From NCBI RefSeq assembly GCF_001280845.1, contig NZ_LGHP01000001.1, positions 3,622,418 through 3,686,417 of the forward strand: a DNA stretch of 64,000 bases. Reading direction: 5' to 3'. The notes beneath the pieces are model-generated. The model made no database searches and was not told the origin of the DNA. It saw only the letters and a program-made list of their open reading frames with translations. This document shows, one piece after another, positions 18,587 to 26,771 of the stretch. The position numbers and the translations under genes were made by a program. Each line of letters opens with the position of its first letter. The stretch's first letter is position 1. Source of the DNA: Bacillus sp. FJAT-28004 (lineage in GTDB: Bacteria > Bacillota > Bacilli > Paenibacillales > Paenibacillaceae).

Positions 18587-19903
18587 ATGCAATTTGTATT
18601 TGTTGCTTTATTGATTGTCTATAATATCCAATTCCTGCTTTACTGTAATAATATATTTCCGGTCAATCGAGGACACTGGCTTAACTATGCGATTGTCGTT
18701 ATTTCCAATATTGCCTGTTATATAGCAGTGGAATATATGAATCTTCCTCAAACGGGTGTTTTGGCTAAGAGTGTTTTATTCATGTTGGGACTCAAATTTC
18801 TCTTCGAAATCAACCTCATACCCATGCTGTTCTATGGATTAGTTTATATTTTTATTATTTTCTCCTTTAAAGGAATTGTGGCCTCGGTTTTTGCCTTGAT
18901 TTTGAGTGAAGATATTGATTATATTCTTCAAGGCGAGAAATTTTATACGGTTGTTTCGATTGCAGCGCTGGCTTCAATCCTATTTATTTATATTATAAAG
19001 AAAACGATTGTTAATGAATTACAATTAAGGAAATTTCATTGGAATGGAAGCCAAATGAAAAATATCGTCGTTCTTCAAATAGCATTACTTTTTTACCTTA
19101 TGCTGATCTTCGACGGGCGATTTGTTGATTCGAACCCACTATGGTTTACGATATTATATTTAGTATCAAATATTTGGAGTCTTGCTCTAATGCTGGTTGT
19201 TTGGAACAAAACTATTCGGGCTGCATATCTTCAGGAATATGAGCGACAAACCAAGCAACTGCAAGAACAGCTCGAACGCCAACTGAGACATTACAAATCG
19301 TATCAAAAATACACGGAGAGCTTCCGGAATTTTAAACATGATTATAATACGATGATGTCATGGGTTAAGACTCTGCTTAAAAATAATGAGAATGATAGAG
19401 CGTCCAAATTAATAGATGATATTGAGTATACAATGCACAATAGTGTCTTAGTTCATAAGACTTATTCCAATAATTTTATACTGGATGCCATTTTACAGGA
19501 TGAGGCCAATGTATGTGACGAATATCATATTCGTTTTTCGGCGCTTGCACTTATCCCTCCTCACATTGCGCTGTCTAAGCTGGATATCATCCGTATTTTT
19601 TCAAATGCACTAAGAAATGCCATTGAAGCATGCTGCAGGATAGAGGATTACTCGGATCGGTTTATCGAAGTTTCAAGCTTTACTAATGAAGGTTGGCTAT
19701 GTATTATGATCAAAAATTCATTCAACGGAGAGATAAAGATGGAAGATGAAGGGGTGGTTACCATCAAACAAGATAAAGAAAACCACGGTGTCGGCATAAG
19801 AATATTAAAAGAAATCGTTGAGAAGAGCGGCGGATTAATTCACATGGACATAGACCCGATAGAGAAAATATTTATTACTAAATTTCATATACCCGCACAG
19901 TAG
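18587..19903 (+). CDS. GHKL-type sensor kinase (AgrC-like)
   Basis: The N-terminal half has about six membrane segments (1-205), as in AgrC-class peptide receptors. A coiled-coil linker (215-245) precedes the atypical H-box FRNFKHDYNTMM with His251. The ATPase domain contains IFSNALRNAIEAC (N-box) and GVGIRILKEIVEKSGG (G-box). The length of 438 suits AgrC. It is the cognate partner of the LytTR regulator. The ligand may be a peptide made elsewhere; none is encoded nearby that I can recognise. Confidence 0.9.
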   Translation: MQFVFVALLIVYNIQFLLYCNNIFPVNRGHWLNYAIVVISNIACYIAVEYMNLPQTGVLAKSVLFMLGLKFLFEINLIPMLFYGLVYIFIIFSFKGIVASVFALILSEDIDYILQGEKFYTVVSIAALASILFIYIIKKTIVNELQLRKFHWNGSQMKNIVVLQIALLFYLMLIFDGRFVDSNPLWFTILYLVSNIWSLALMLVVWNKTIRAAYLQEYERQTKQLQEQLERQLRHYKSYQKYTESFRNFKHDYNTMMSWVKTLLKNNENDRASKLIDDIEYTMHNSVLVHKTYSNNFILDAILQDEANVCDEYHIRFSALALIPPHIALSKLDIIRIFSNALRNAIEACCRIEDYSDRFIEVSSFTNEGWLCIMIKNSFNGEIKMEDEGVVTIKQDKENHGVGIRILKEIVEKSGGLIHMDIDPIEKIFITKFHIPAQ

Positions 19904-20005
19904 TGATGATTTATTAAATGCTAGAATCAAATGATTGCGGTCTCGGCAAGAAAAGGATGACTTCTGTGGTTATAGCCCCATCAAGTAGACAGTAAAATAA
20001 GAACC

Positions 20006-20089
20006 TTAAGCGGCGATTGTTTCTCGGTATTCAACCGGGGAGTGGTCGCCTGTTTTTTTCTGAAAGCGTTCATTGTTGTAGTCAACGCT
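20006..20089 (-). pseudogene. 3' remnant of an IS3-family (IS150-like) transposase
   Basis: On the minus strand the last codons of an IS3-family OrfB remain: YNNERFQKKTGDHSPVEYR then ETIAA and stop. Past the stop, a TGTCTACTTGATGGGGC-type right end runs to about 19967, ending in CA like IS3 termini. Everything upstream (rightward) of the SVDYNNER codons is gone. It marks an old insertion inside the left part of the accessory island, between the sensor kinase and EAL genes. Confidence 0.75.
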
Positions 20090-20104
20090 TTCTCCGAAAA
20101 AGGT

Positions 20105-20237
20105 TACCGTATGCCTTCGTTGTGTATTGAAATCCCTGGTCTGAATGAAAGTGCTCTTATTTGGAACAAAAGAACAATCATTCGATACTCAATCAACGAA
20201 GTGCTCAACTTTTTAGCTATGATCTAATCATACGGTA
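20105..20237. repeat. 133-bp element bounded by perfect 9-bp inverted repeats, internally folded
   Basis: Ends are TACCGTATG (20105-20113) and CATACGGTA (20229-20237). Inside, CTTCGTTG-tgt-ATTGA (20115-20130) pairs with TCAAT-CAACGAAG (20189-20201), and GAATGA (20143-20148) with TCATTC (20178-20183), giving a long nested hairpin. It could be a MITE-like relic or a structured RNA. No riboswitch class fits. Confidence 0.5.
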
Positions 20238-20274
20238 GCCGCTTGAGCTTCTCAGATGAGCTGAAGGTAAAGCA

Positions 20275-20332
20275 AAGCAAAGCAAAGGACAGGCGTTCTG
20301 CCCGATCCGATCCTTTGCTTTGCTTTCCTTTT
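20275..20332 (+). terminator. strong intrinsic terminator made of AAAGC repeats
   Basis: Perfect 15-bp stem AAGCAAAGCAAAGGA/TCCTTTGCTTTGCTT followed by TCCTTTTTAC. The 5' arm is a run of AAAGC repeats. It closes whatever is transcribed from the sensor kinase side or from the folded element. Confidence 0.8.
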
Positions 20333-20392
20333 TACTTAGACAAGCACTAACTCGGTAAATACAGACTCACTAGTAATCAGGAGGAAGGTCTC

Positions 20393-20431
20393 ATGTATTA
20401 TGGTTGTAATGGGGGAGGTGAATTTTTTTAA
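20393..20431 (+). CDS. possible 12-residue leader peptide before the EAL gene
   Basis: ATG at 20393, seven bases after a strong AGGAGGAAGG, opens MYYGCNGGGEFF and stops two bases before the EAL start. Its body contains the GGAGGTG used by the EAL gene, so its translation would influence EAL initiation. No family is recognised. Confidence 0.35.
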   Translation: MYYGCNGGGEFF

Positions 20432-20433
20432 AT

Positions 20434-21369
20434 ATGCTAAGCAACATCGATATCGGACGCTTAAAGAAAAAGTACAGACAACGACAGCATACTTTGATAT
20501 TTAGACAGAAGCTTGAGGAAATTCGACATCTCCGACAAGAAACGCGTAGCATTCTTCATAATTGCGACGATTCACGACGTTCGTTTTTCCGTCGTGCACT
20601 GGCTATCGAACTGGAATACGGATTCAATAATCAGAAAGACACTATACATTTAGAATACCAGCCCAAATTAAACGGTCAGAGTGAAGTAATAGGGGCGGAA
20701 GCTCTATTGCGCTGGAATCATCCGGTTTGCGGAGCGATATCGCCAGAGCTAATCTTAGGTATTTGCGAAGAAGCAGGTCTTACCAAACAATTGACTGCAT
20801 GGATTTTGAATCAGGCTATAAGCGATTTAAAGCAATGGCATATACAGGGCCATAGCAACCTGACCATTTCGATCAATGTGGATCCGAGACAGCTGGAAGA
20901 AGAGGATCACCTTGTTCAGACGATACAGGTATGCATAAATAAAGCGACTATTGACCCTAAATATGTGGAACTGGAGCTTACGGAAAGAACGGTAATTCCT
21001 CAAAGCCGCTCCGTTCGTCGCAACCTTGAGAAGTTGAAAGCTATGGATATCAATGTATCCATTGATGATTTTGGCATGGGACATAGCTCTTTGTCGTATC
21101 TATGTGAATACTCTATAAGCTGCGTAAAGCTGGATATTGCTCTGGTCCGTGAAATCGAAAGTTGCAAGAAGCGGCAGATCCTTGTAGAGTCCATTATTTC
21201 GTTGTGTAAGAAATTGAATGTCATGGTGGTAGCAGAAGGTGTGGAAACAAAACAACAGCTTGAAATCTTGCAAAAGCTTGGTTGCTGCTATTATCAAGGT
21301 TTTTATTTTAGCAAGTCATTGACTAGTGAAAATTTCACAAAATTTATGACCCATCAAATTGGCTTGTGA
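20434..21369 (+). CDS. EAL-domain cyclic-di-GMP phosphodiesterase
   Basis: Hydrolyses c-di-GMP to pGpG. A short, charged, probably helical N-terminus (1-55) precedes the EAL domain (about 56-305). All catalytic residues are present: AEALLRW with Glu89, SINVDPRQL with Asn148, ELTERTVI with Glu181, IDDFGMGHSSLSYL with Asp211-Asp212, Lys232 in VKLD, VVAEGVET with Glu268, and Gln288 in YQGFYF. No GGDEF or membrane segment is present, so it should be cytosolic and active. ATG 20434 lies 13 bases after GGAGGTG, rather far. It directly precedes the WxL genes and may be co-transcribed with them. Confidence 0.9.
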   Translation: MLSNIDIGRLKKKYRQRQHTLIFRQKLEEIRHLRQETRSILHNCDDSRRSFFRRALAIELEYGFNNQKDTIHLEYQPKLNGQSEVIGAEALLRWNHPVCGAISPELILGICEEAGLTKQLTAWILNQAISDLKQWHIQGHSNLTISINVDPRQLEEEDHLVQTIQVCINKATIDPKYVELELTERTVIPQSRSVRRNLEKLKAMDINVSIDDFGMGHSSLSYLCEYSISCVKLDIALVREIESCKKRQILVESIISLCKKLNVMVVAEGVETKQQLEILQKLGCCYYQGFYFSKSLTSENFTKFMTHQIGL

Positions 21370-21417
21370 GAATTAACTAACTATTAAAGAACGATACCAT
21401 TAGGAGTGAATCAGCAA

Positions 21418-22056
21418 ATGAAAATCAAAAAAGTATTTCTATTATCAATAGCTATTCTATTACTAGCGTTCCCCGCAGCGGCAAGCGCGGCAGATAATGC
21501 CACTTCTCAAGGCAGTATTCAGATAACTCCGGGAGATACTATAACCCCGCCGATCGACCCAAGCGTGCCGGGCGGAGGTACTGGAAATCAAGGGTCATTA
21601 ACCATTGATAATGTCTCGCCGTTACTGTTCGATACGCATCAATTGGCCGGCGGAAAAATGACCTATTCAACGACGACAGTAAATCCCAATGTTCAAGTAA
21701 CGGATACTCGCGGAACGGGAACAGGTTGGACCTTGCAAGTATCGGCCACGCCATTCAAAGATCAAACGGACGACACGATAGTGTTGAAAGGTGCGGTTGT
21801 AACGCTTCCGGTTGGAATGTTCGTGACGACTACCGGGAATGTTTCCGCAACGCCCATGGCAAATAGCGTTCAATTAAGCACAGATACGGACGTAACCGCA
21901 CCGCAAAACCTGATGGTTGCGGCGGTTAATACAGGTCTGGGAACATGGGTGGATAAATTTAACGCTAGCAATGTGATAATTGAAGTCCCTGCAGGGAACC
22001 TGGTTGGTGAATATGCTTCCACATTATACTGGAGTCTGCTGGATGCGCCGCAATAG
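21418..22056 (+). CDS. WxL-domain surface protein, first copy
   Basis: Secreted wall-associated protein. A Sec signal peptide (MKIKKVFLLSIAILLLAF, cleavage after ASA-A) is followed by a Pro/Gly-rich linker and a complete WxL domain: proximal GTGWTLQVSATPF and distal LYWSLLDAP at the C-terminus. WxL domains bind peptidoglycan non-covalently. ATG 21418 is preferred over GTG 21406 because the latter overlaps the AGGAG. It is paralogous to the next gene and belongs to the island's surface cluster. Confidence 0.88.
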   Translation: MKIKKVFLLSIAILLLAFPAAASAADNATSQGSIQITPGDTITPPIDPSVPGGGTGNQGSLTIDNVSPLLFDTHQLAGGKMTYSTTTVNPNVQVTDTRGTGTGWTLQVSATPFKDQTDDTIVLKGAVVTLPVGMFVTTTGNVSATPMANSVQLSTDTDVTAPQNLMVAAVNTGLGTWVDKFNASNVIIEVPAGNLVGEYASTLYWSLLDAPQ

Positions 22057-22078
22057 TATACAGTAGGAGGCGAGATAG

Positions 22079-22774
22079 ATGAAGGTTATTAAGCTACTGG
22101 TATTAGGAATTATCCTTGCCGGGGCAGCCTATTCAAGCAATCCGGTCAAGGCAGCTGGGGTTGATTCGGCCGTTTCCAGCAGCACCATAAGCTTTATTCC
22201 CGATGAGGGGACAACGAATCCGGTAGATCCTGAAGATCCGGATAATCCGGATCCGCCTTGGCCGATTGATCCTGAAGATCCGGGAAACGGAGGCACTGGA
22301 AGCATTGGAGCGTTGACACTTGATTATGTCTCCAATATCCAATTCGGAACCCAAAAAATTGCTAGCGGAAACATAACGTATTATGCCTTAAATAAAAATC
22401 CGTTTGTACAAGTTACAGATAAACGCGGAACCGGTGAAGGATGGTCTCTGAAGGCACAGGCTTCCGAATTCACAAGCGAGGATCGGAAAGTGTTGGCAGG
22501 CGCCATATTATCCTTTCGAAACGGACGAGTAAAATCACTGTCCGGCAATGTATCCGCTCCTCCTGAAGCGTATGACGTTGTCTTTGATAATATGGATGCA
22601 AAGCCGGTGATGATGGCTGAAGAAGGCGCCGGACGCGGAACCTGGGTCGACGTTTTCACAGGAACGGGCGGCGATAATAGAAATGTCCAATTAAAGGTTT
22701 TGGAGGGGTCGGCAGATACGCTTATCCATTATACGGCAGAAATTACTTGGGAATTGTCTAACGCACCAAGTTAA
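22079..22774 (+). CDS. WxL-domain surface protein, second copy
   Basis: Signal peptide (residues 1-25, ending VKAAG), then a repetitive acidic Pro linker (PVDPEDPDNPDPPWPIDPED) and a WxL domain with GEGWSLKAQASEF and a C-terminal ITWELSNAPS. The linker DNA carries a 15-bp direct repeat (22226-22240 and 22268-22282). RBS AGGAGG is nine bases from ATG 22079. It sits 22 bases after the first WxL gene, so they form an operon. Confidence 0.88.
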   Translation: MKVIKLLVLGIILAGAAYSSNPVKAAGVDSAVSSSTISFIPDEGTTNPVDPEDPDNPDPPWPIDPEDPGNGGTGSIGALTLDYVSNIQFGTQKIASGNITYYALNKNPFVQVTDKRGTGEGWSLKAQASEFTSEDRKVLAGAILSFRNGRVKSLSGNVSAPPEAYDVVFDNMDAKPVMMAEEGAGRGTWVDVFTGTGGDNRNVQLKVLEGSADTLIHYTAEITWELSNAPS

Positions 22775-22787
22775 AATCGTTTCAATT

Positions 22788-22829
22788 GTTGAACTGGGCT
22801 TTTTTTAAAGCCGGGTTCAACTTTGTTTT
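22788..22829 (+). terminator. terminator or attenuator inside the WxL cluster
   Basis: GTTGAAC and GGCTTT arms pair with AAAGCC and GTTCAAC around a TTTT loop, followed by TTTGTTTT. It separates the small WxL pair from the DUF916 gene. Confidence 0.72.
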
Positions 22830-22874
22830 CAGGGCATGAACATGCGTTCCATTTGAACGAGGAAGGGATGTCGA

Positions 22875-23927
22875 ATGAAAAAAGGTTTATTAATGCTTCT
22901 GGTTTCATTATGGATTGGGTTGGGGATGGTCGCAAACCATGACACGGCTTTTGCTGGATCGATGAGTTATTCCGTTAAAGCGAATATTCCCAAGAATCAG
23001 ATCAATAAGAAACTTACCTATTTTGACTTGAAAATGAGTCCCGGTTCAAAACAAACGATTTCGTTAACCGTGAAAAACGGATCAACCGAAGAAATAGAGC
23101 TGATAATTGAACCTAACACAGCGATAACGAACCAAAATGGAGTCATTGATTACAGCAAACATGATCATGAAAAAGACAGTTCATTGAAATATGCATTTTC
23201 TGAGCTTATTACTCCAAAGCAAAAAGTAACGTTAAAAGGAAACGAAACGAAGAATGTGCCGTTTACGATTCAAATGCCCGAGAAGTCGTTTGACGGAATT
23301 ATTTTGGGCGGTTTCCAGATTTACGAAATCAATCAAACGGATAAAACACAAGCCAATCATAATGTTCAAATAAACAATAAATTTTCTTATGTGATTGGCG
23401 TGAAATTAACCGAAACTGAAAAATCGGTACGGCCTGATCTAAAGTTAAATGAGGTTCAAGCGGGATTAATGAACTATCGTCCGGTGGTTACCGCCAATCT
23501 GCAAAATATAGAAGCGGTTATTGTAAACAATTTGGATGTAGATGCCAGAGTCACTAAAGAAGGTCAACAAAAGACGCTTCACGAAACGAAAAAAAGCAAA
23601 TTATCCATGGCTCCGAATTCTAATTTTGATTTTCCGATTAGTTGGGACGGCAAACAGCTTGAACCTGGAAAATATCATATATATGTAACGGCTAATGACG
23701 GCAATCAAACCTGGAGATTTGATAAAATGTTCGAAATTAAAAGTAAAGATGCACAGCAGATCAATGAAGTCGCAGTTGAAACCACTGCCGAAAAAGGAAA
23801 TAGGTTTGTTTATTGGGGCATGGGCGCGATCATTTTAATATTATTATTCATTATTTTTATATTGCTGTTAAAGAAAAAAAGAGGGGAAAACCATCCAAAT
23901 GATGAACAACAAATTCCCTTATCCTAA
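22875..23927 (+). CDS. DUF916/DUF3324 WxL-interacting protein
   Basis: Membrane-tethered partner of WxL proteins (WxLIP). A signal peptide ends near AFAG, the DUF916 domain spans about 30-160 (YFDLKMSPGSKQTISLTVKN), DUF3324 about 170-295, then one C-terminal membrane segment (about 310-333) and a Lys-rich cytosolic tail. In characterised clusters one domain contacts peptidoglycan and the other the WxL protein. ATG follows GAGGAAGGGATG. Its 3' end overlaps the lectin-WxL gene by 29 bases, so they are coupled. Confidence 0.9.
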   Translation: MKKGLLMLLVSLWIGLGMVANHDTAFAGSMSYSVKANIPKNQINKKLTYFDLKMSPGSKQTISLTVKNGSTEEIELIIEPNTAITNQNGVIDYSKHDHEKDSSLKYAFSELITPKQKVTLKGNETKNVPFTIQMPEKSFDGIILGGFQIYEINQTDKTQANHNVQINNKFSYVIGVKLTETEKSVRPDLKLNEVQAGLMNYRPVVTANLQNIEAVIVNNLDVDARVTKEGQQKTLHETKKSKLSMAPNSNFDFPISWDGKQLEPGKYHIYVTANDGNQTWRFDKMFEIKSKDAQQINEVAVETTAEKGNRFVYWGMGAIILILLFIIFILLLKKKRGENHPNDEQQIPLS

Positions 23928-26310
23928 GTTTATGCTCCTATTAATCATGTGTGTACTGCTTCCCAGCTTCGTGTGGATGGCACCAGCCCGGGGTGAAGCT
24001 GCAGTTGCGAATCAGCCTCTCGAAGGGATTAAATTAGACAATCTGTTTATTCCTCCGGATCTTGATCCTTCCGTTGTTGACGTTACTTATGTTACTTATG
24101 CTACCTATGGTGAGCAACGAAGAACCCGTAGTGCAAACATTCCTCCAGCCAAGATTGATCTAGATAATATTTTTACGATACCTACGGGTTCGAACAGTTC
24201 CATTATTGATGGTTCAATCGTTCAAATAACTCCTGCATCTACTTGGAAAAAAGGTGGAATCTGGTCGACCAGCAACAATTTTTTCGATTTAACACAAGAT
24301 TTCAAATCGTCAATGTATATCTACTTCGGAAATCGAGGAAAGGATGCAGCGGATGGTATTGCTTTTGTTATGCATAATGATTCCAGAGGCACAAACGCAT
24401 TGTCTCCTAACAACGGCGCCGGTCTTGGGGTGTGGGCATCACAGAATCATAATGGTCCGTATGATGGCATTCAAAATAGTCTAGCGGTTGAATTTGACAC
24501 TCATATAAATAATGGTGGCATTGGTGAAGGTCGATTTGACGTAGACAGTTCCGCTGGGAACCATATTGCTTGGAACTATCCAGGTAAAACCAGCATATAT
24601 ACTGATTACTATCATTTCCCTGATTTTACAAGAAAGATGATGCATAACAATCTTCAATATACTGGGATATTATCCAACGATACATGGCGCAGATTTGAAG
24701 TGGAATGGAATGTGGCGAAAAGCATGTTATCTTATCAACTGGAAGGGACAAGTAAGGTTAATATCCCCATCAATGTACAAGATGTCTTTGGTTCGAACCA
24801 GATCTATTGGGGGTTTACGGGTTCAACCGGAGGTGACTATGCCTTGAATCAGGTTGTATTTGAAACTGTTCCTGGACTGGTAAACAGCGAAGTGAAAGAA
24901 ACGATAACCAGAGATTCATTTAATGTAAACGGCGCCACCGTCTTTTTTGGTGATGAGTTAACTTACACCATCACGGCGAAATATCTCTCAGGCAAACAAG
25001 ACTGGAAAAACATCGTGGGACAAACAACAATTAATGACTATGTTACGTATGTACCGGGTTCATTGACATTAACAGATCGTAACGGAACTGTACCCTTGAA
25101 TGATGCTTTGTGGTCTGGGAATACGTTAGCCGTTAATCTATCTGACATGAATGCTGATAATCATGAACAGAGCATTTCTTTTAAGGTTGCAGTAAACCAG
25201 GTATCACAAACAACCCCAGTTGCTGAAAAGACAGACTTTCGGGGAAGTAACCATGTTACCCAAACTTCACCAGTGAATTACTTTATTGATATTAACCAAG
25301 CCCCCAAAGTGGCAATCGATGAGGCTGGCACTATTCATATTAAGGTTGGTCAAGATTATGAGGTCACAGGAACCTGGCAAGATCCTGATAATTCCACCAA
25401 CACGCTATACTATGCATTGAACAATAATCTCCTAAACACTGAAGAGCTGGATAATGGCGGTTCTACAGATCCAGTGCCGTGGAACTATCTCGTATCATCC
25501 AGTCTATTGCAAAAAGGCGAAAATATATTTCAAGTAGCATCAAGAGATCCGAGAGGGGCCTATTCTATAGCTTTTCTAAATATTTTTGTTGAGAGTCCGC
25601 CAACCGTTACGTTAATGGATGCGAATAAGGAAATTCCAGTTGATTTCGGCACAACTTATACCATTAACGGGAGCTGGAGCGACCTTGATAGTCATGCAGT
25701 TGATTTATATTATGCAATAGATAGTGCTGCTCCAGTCAATTTTGCTCCCGGTGCAGAAAATTCGACTATTAAAGGTGAAGAAATCATCTATCAATATACT
25801 ATACCCGCAGACCAATTAACATTAGGCATGCATCAAATTGCAGTTTATGCAGTGGATGAAAGGGGCTGGCACTCCAATGTTGAAACCGTAAAAGTCAATG
25901 TTACCGGAAAATTAGTTTTCACGAGTGTGGCTGAAAACATGAGTTTTGAGAATATAAAGATTGCAAGCCAACCGACTATTTCAGAACGAAATAATGATTG
26001 GGACATCCATGTGAAAGATACCCGTGGAACAGGCAGTCCATGGCGTCTCTCAGCGACTTTGACTGAAGAATTTACAGATGGCAAAGGACACCACTTGAAA
26101 GATGCATTAATATTTGTTGATGAGCATGGAAATGAAACAACGATGGAGCTTGGAATACCTATGAATGTTTATGACGATATTTCTTATGACCAGCAGGAGG
26201 TAAGCATTCAGTGGGAAATAGATCGAGGAATATTATTGAAAATCAACCCCTATGTCTATGCAGCAGAATATAAAGGATTGATTAGTTGGAACTTAGTTGA
26301 TGCTCCTTAA
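23899..26310 (+). CDS. L-type lectin domain / WxL-domain large surface protein
   Basis: An 803-residue secreted adhesin-like protein. After a signal peptide (1-34) comes a legume-lectin-like beta-sandwich (about 95-310) with DGIAFVMHND, the metal-site strand SLAVEFDTHINN and IYWGFTGSTGGDYALNQV. Then follow an adhesin-type domain (about 320-450) and two Ig-like modules (about 460-560 and 565-665). The C-terminal WxL domain has SPWRLSATLTEEF and ends SWNLVDAP. It probably presents a carbohydrate-binding head on the wall together with the small WxL proteins. The start inside the DUF916 gene is supported by ATGATG, but its ribosome site is only moderate. Confidence 0.87.
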   Translation: MMNNKFPYPKFMLLLIMCVLLPSFVWMAPARGEAAVANQPLEGIKLDNLFIPPDLDPSVVDVTYVTYATYGEQRRTRSANIPPAKIDLDNIFTIPTGSNSSIIDGSIVQITPASTWKKGGIWSTSNNFFDLTQDFKSSMYIYFGNRGKDAADGIAFVMHNDSRGTNALSPNNGAGLGVWASQNHNGPYDGIQNSLAVEFDTHINNGGIGEGRFDVDSSAGNHIAWNYPGKTSIYTDYYHFPDFTRKMMHNNLQYTGILSNDTWRRFEVEWNVAKSMLSYQLEGTSKVNIPINVQDVFGSNQIYWGFTGSTGGDYALNQVVFETVPGLVNSEVKETITRDSFNVNGATVFFGDELTYTITAKYLSGKQDWKNIVGQTTINDYVTYVPGSLTLTDRNGTVPLNDALWSGNTLAVNLSDMNADNHEQSISFKVAVNQVSQTTPVAEKTDFRGSNHVTQTSPVNYFIDINQAPKVAIDEAGTIHIKVGQDYEVTGTWQDPDNSTNTLYYALNNNLLNTEELDNGGSTDPVPWNYLVSSSLLQKGENIFQVASRDPRGAYSIAFLNIFVESPPTVTLMDANKEIPVDFGTTYTINGSWSDLDSHAVDLYYAIDSAAPVNFAPGAENSTIKGEEIIYQYTIPADQLTLGMHQIAVYAVDERGWHSNVETVKVNVTGKLVFTSVAENMSFENIKIASQPTISERNNDWDIHVKDTRGTGSPWRLSATLTEEFTDGKGHHLKDALIFVDEHGNETTMELGIPMNVYDDISYDQQEVSIQWEIDRGILLKINPYVYAAEYKGLISWNLVDAP

Positions 26311-26534
26311 TAGGGTAAGAATCCACTGCGACGCCTTTTATTAGACAGGCTGCAATACCGCCGTCTTGGTGGCACACGAATACGCATCCCTGCATGAGGT
26401 ACGTGACGGCTTCCTCCGCATTCCGCATCTATACAAGCAGCCCCCTAATAAACCAGAGATACGCGATTAGGTGCGATCTCGTACCATACCGAACTTATTC
26501 GCATAATATGCAGGACGGACGACTGGATAACCGG

Positions 26535-26582
26535 AGACCTTCCCCCATTCCTTAACACGGAGCGGCGGGAGGTCTTTTTTAT
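26535..26582 (+). terminator. terminator downstream of the lectin-WxL gene
   Basis: AGACCT-t-CCC pairs with GGG-AGGTCT, followed by TTTTTT. It lies 225 bases after the stop. The stretch 26311-26534 holds no gene I can support. Confidence 0.6.
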
Positions 26583-26589
26583 GTATTAT

Positions 26590-26723
26590 TTGCGTCGTAC
26601 ATACCCAACCTTCGAAGAACTTCAAAAGACATCGATGCGTACATTTATTTTTACAATAACGAGCGTTTGCAGGCAAAACTAAACGGCCTCAGTCCAATAG
26701 AATTCAGGACCAAGGCCGCTTAA
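26590..26723 (+). pseudogene. 3' remnant of a second IS3-family transposase, frameshifted
   Basis: RTYPTFEELQK in one frame continues as DIDAYIYFYNNERLQAKLNG and SPIEFRTKAA-stop in another. One A is missing in the A-run at 26624-26627. The tail is a typical IS3-group OrfB C-terminus but differs from the left remnant, so the two are not copies of one element. It marks the right edge of the surface-protein island. Confidence 0.78.
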
Positions 26724-26771
26724 CCGATTTTTATTATTTATATTGTCTAAGCCTGTTTGTGATTGGATCTT

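Noticed and set aside
19918..19995. 25-codon frame as an AgrD-like pheromone gene
   Set aside because: No convincing ribosome site, no amphipathic leader or acidic tail, and it runs into the IS end.
20042..20227. 61-codon plus-strand ORF
   Set aside because: It reads antisense through the IS3 transposase tail and into the folded element; no ribosome site.
19904..20392. c-di-GMP riboswitch ahead of the EAL gene
   Set aside because: The conserved ACGCAAAG-type core of GEMM classes is not present; only hairpins and an IS tail are seen.
26311..26534. Coding remnant after the lectin gene
   Set aside because: All six frames are broken or lack recognisable protein; only a later terminator is supported.
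20006..26723. Composite transposon bounded by two copies of one IS
   Set aside because: The two transposase tails differ in sequence and both are truncated.
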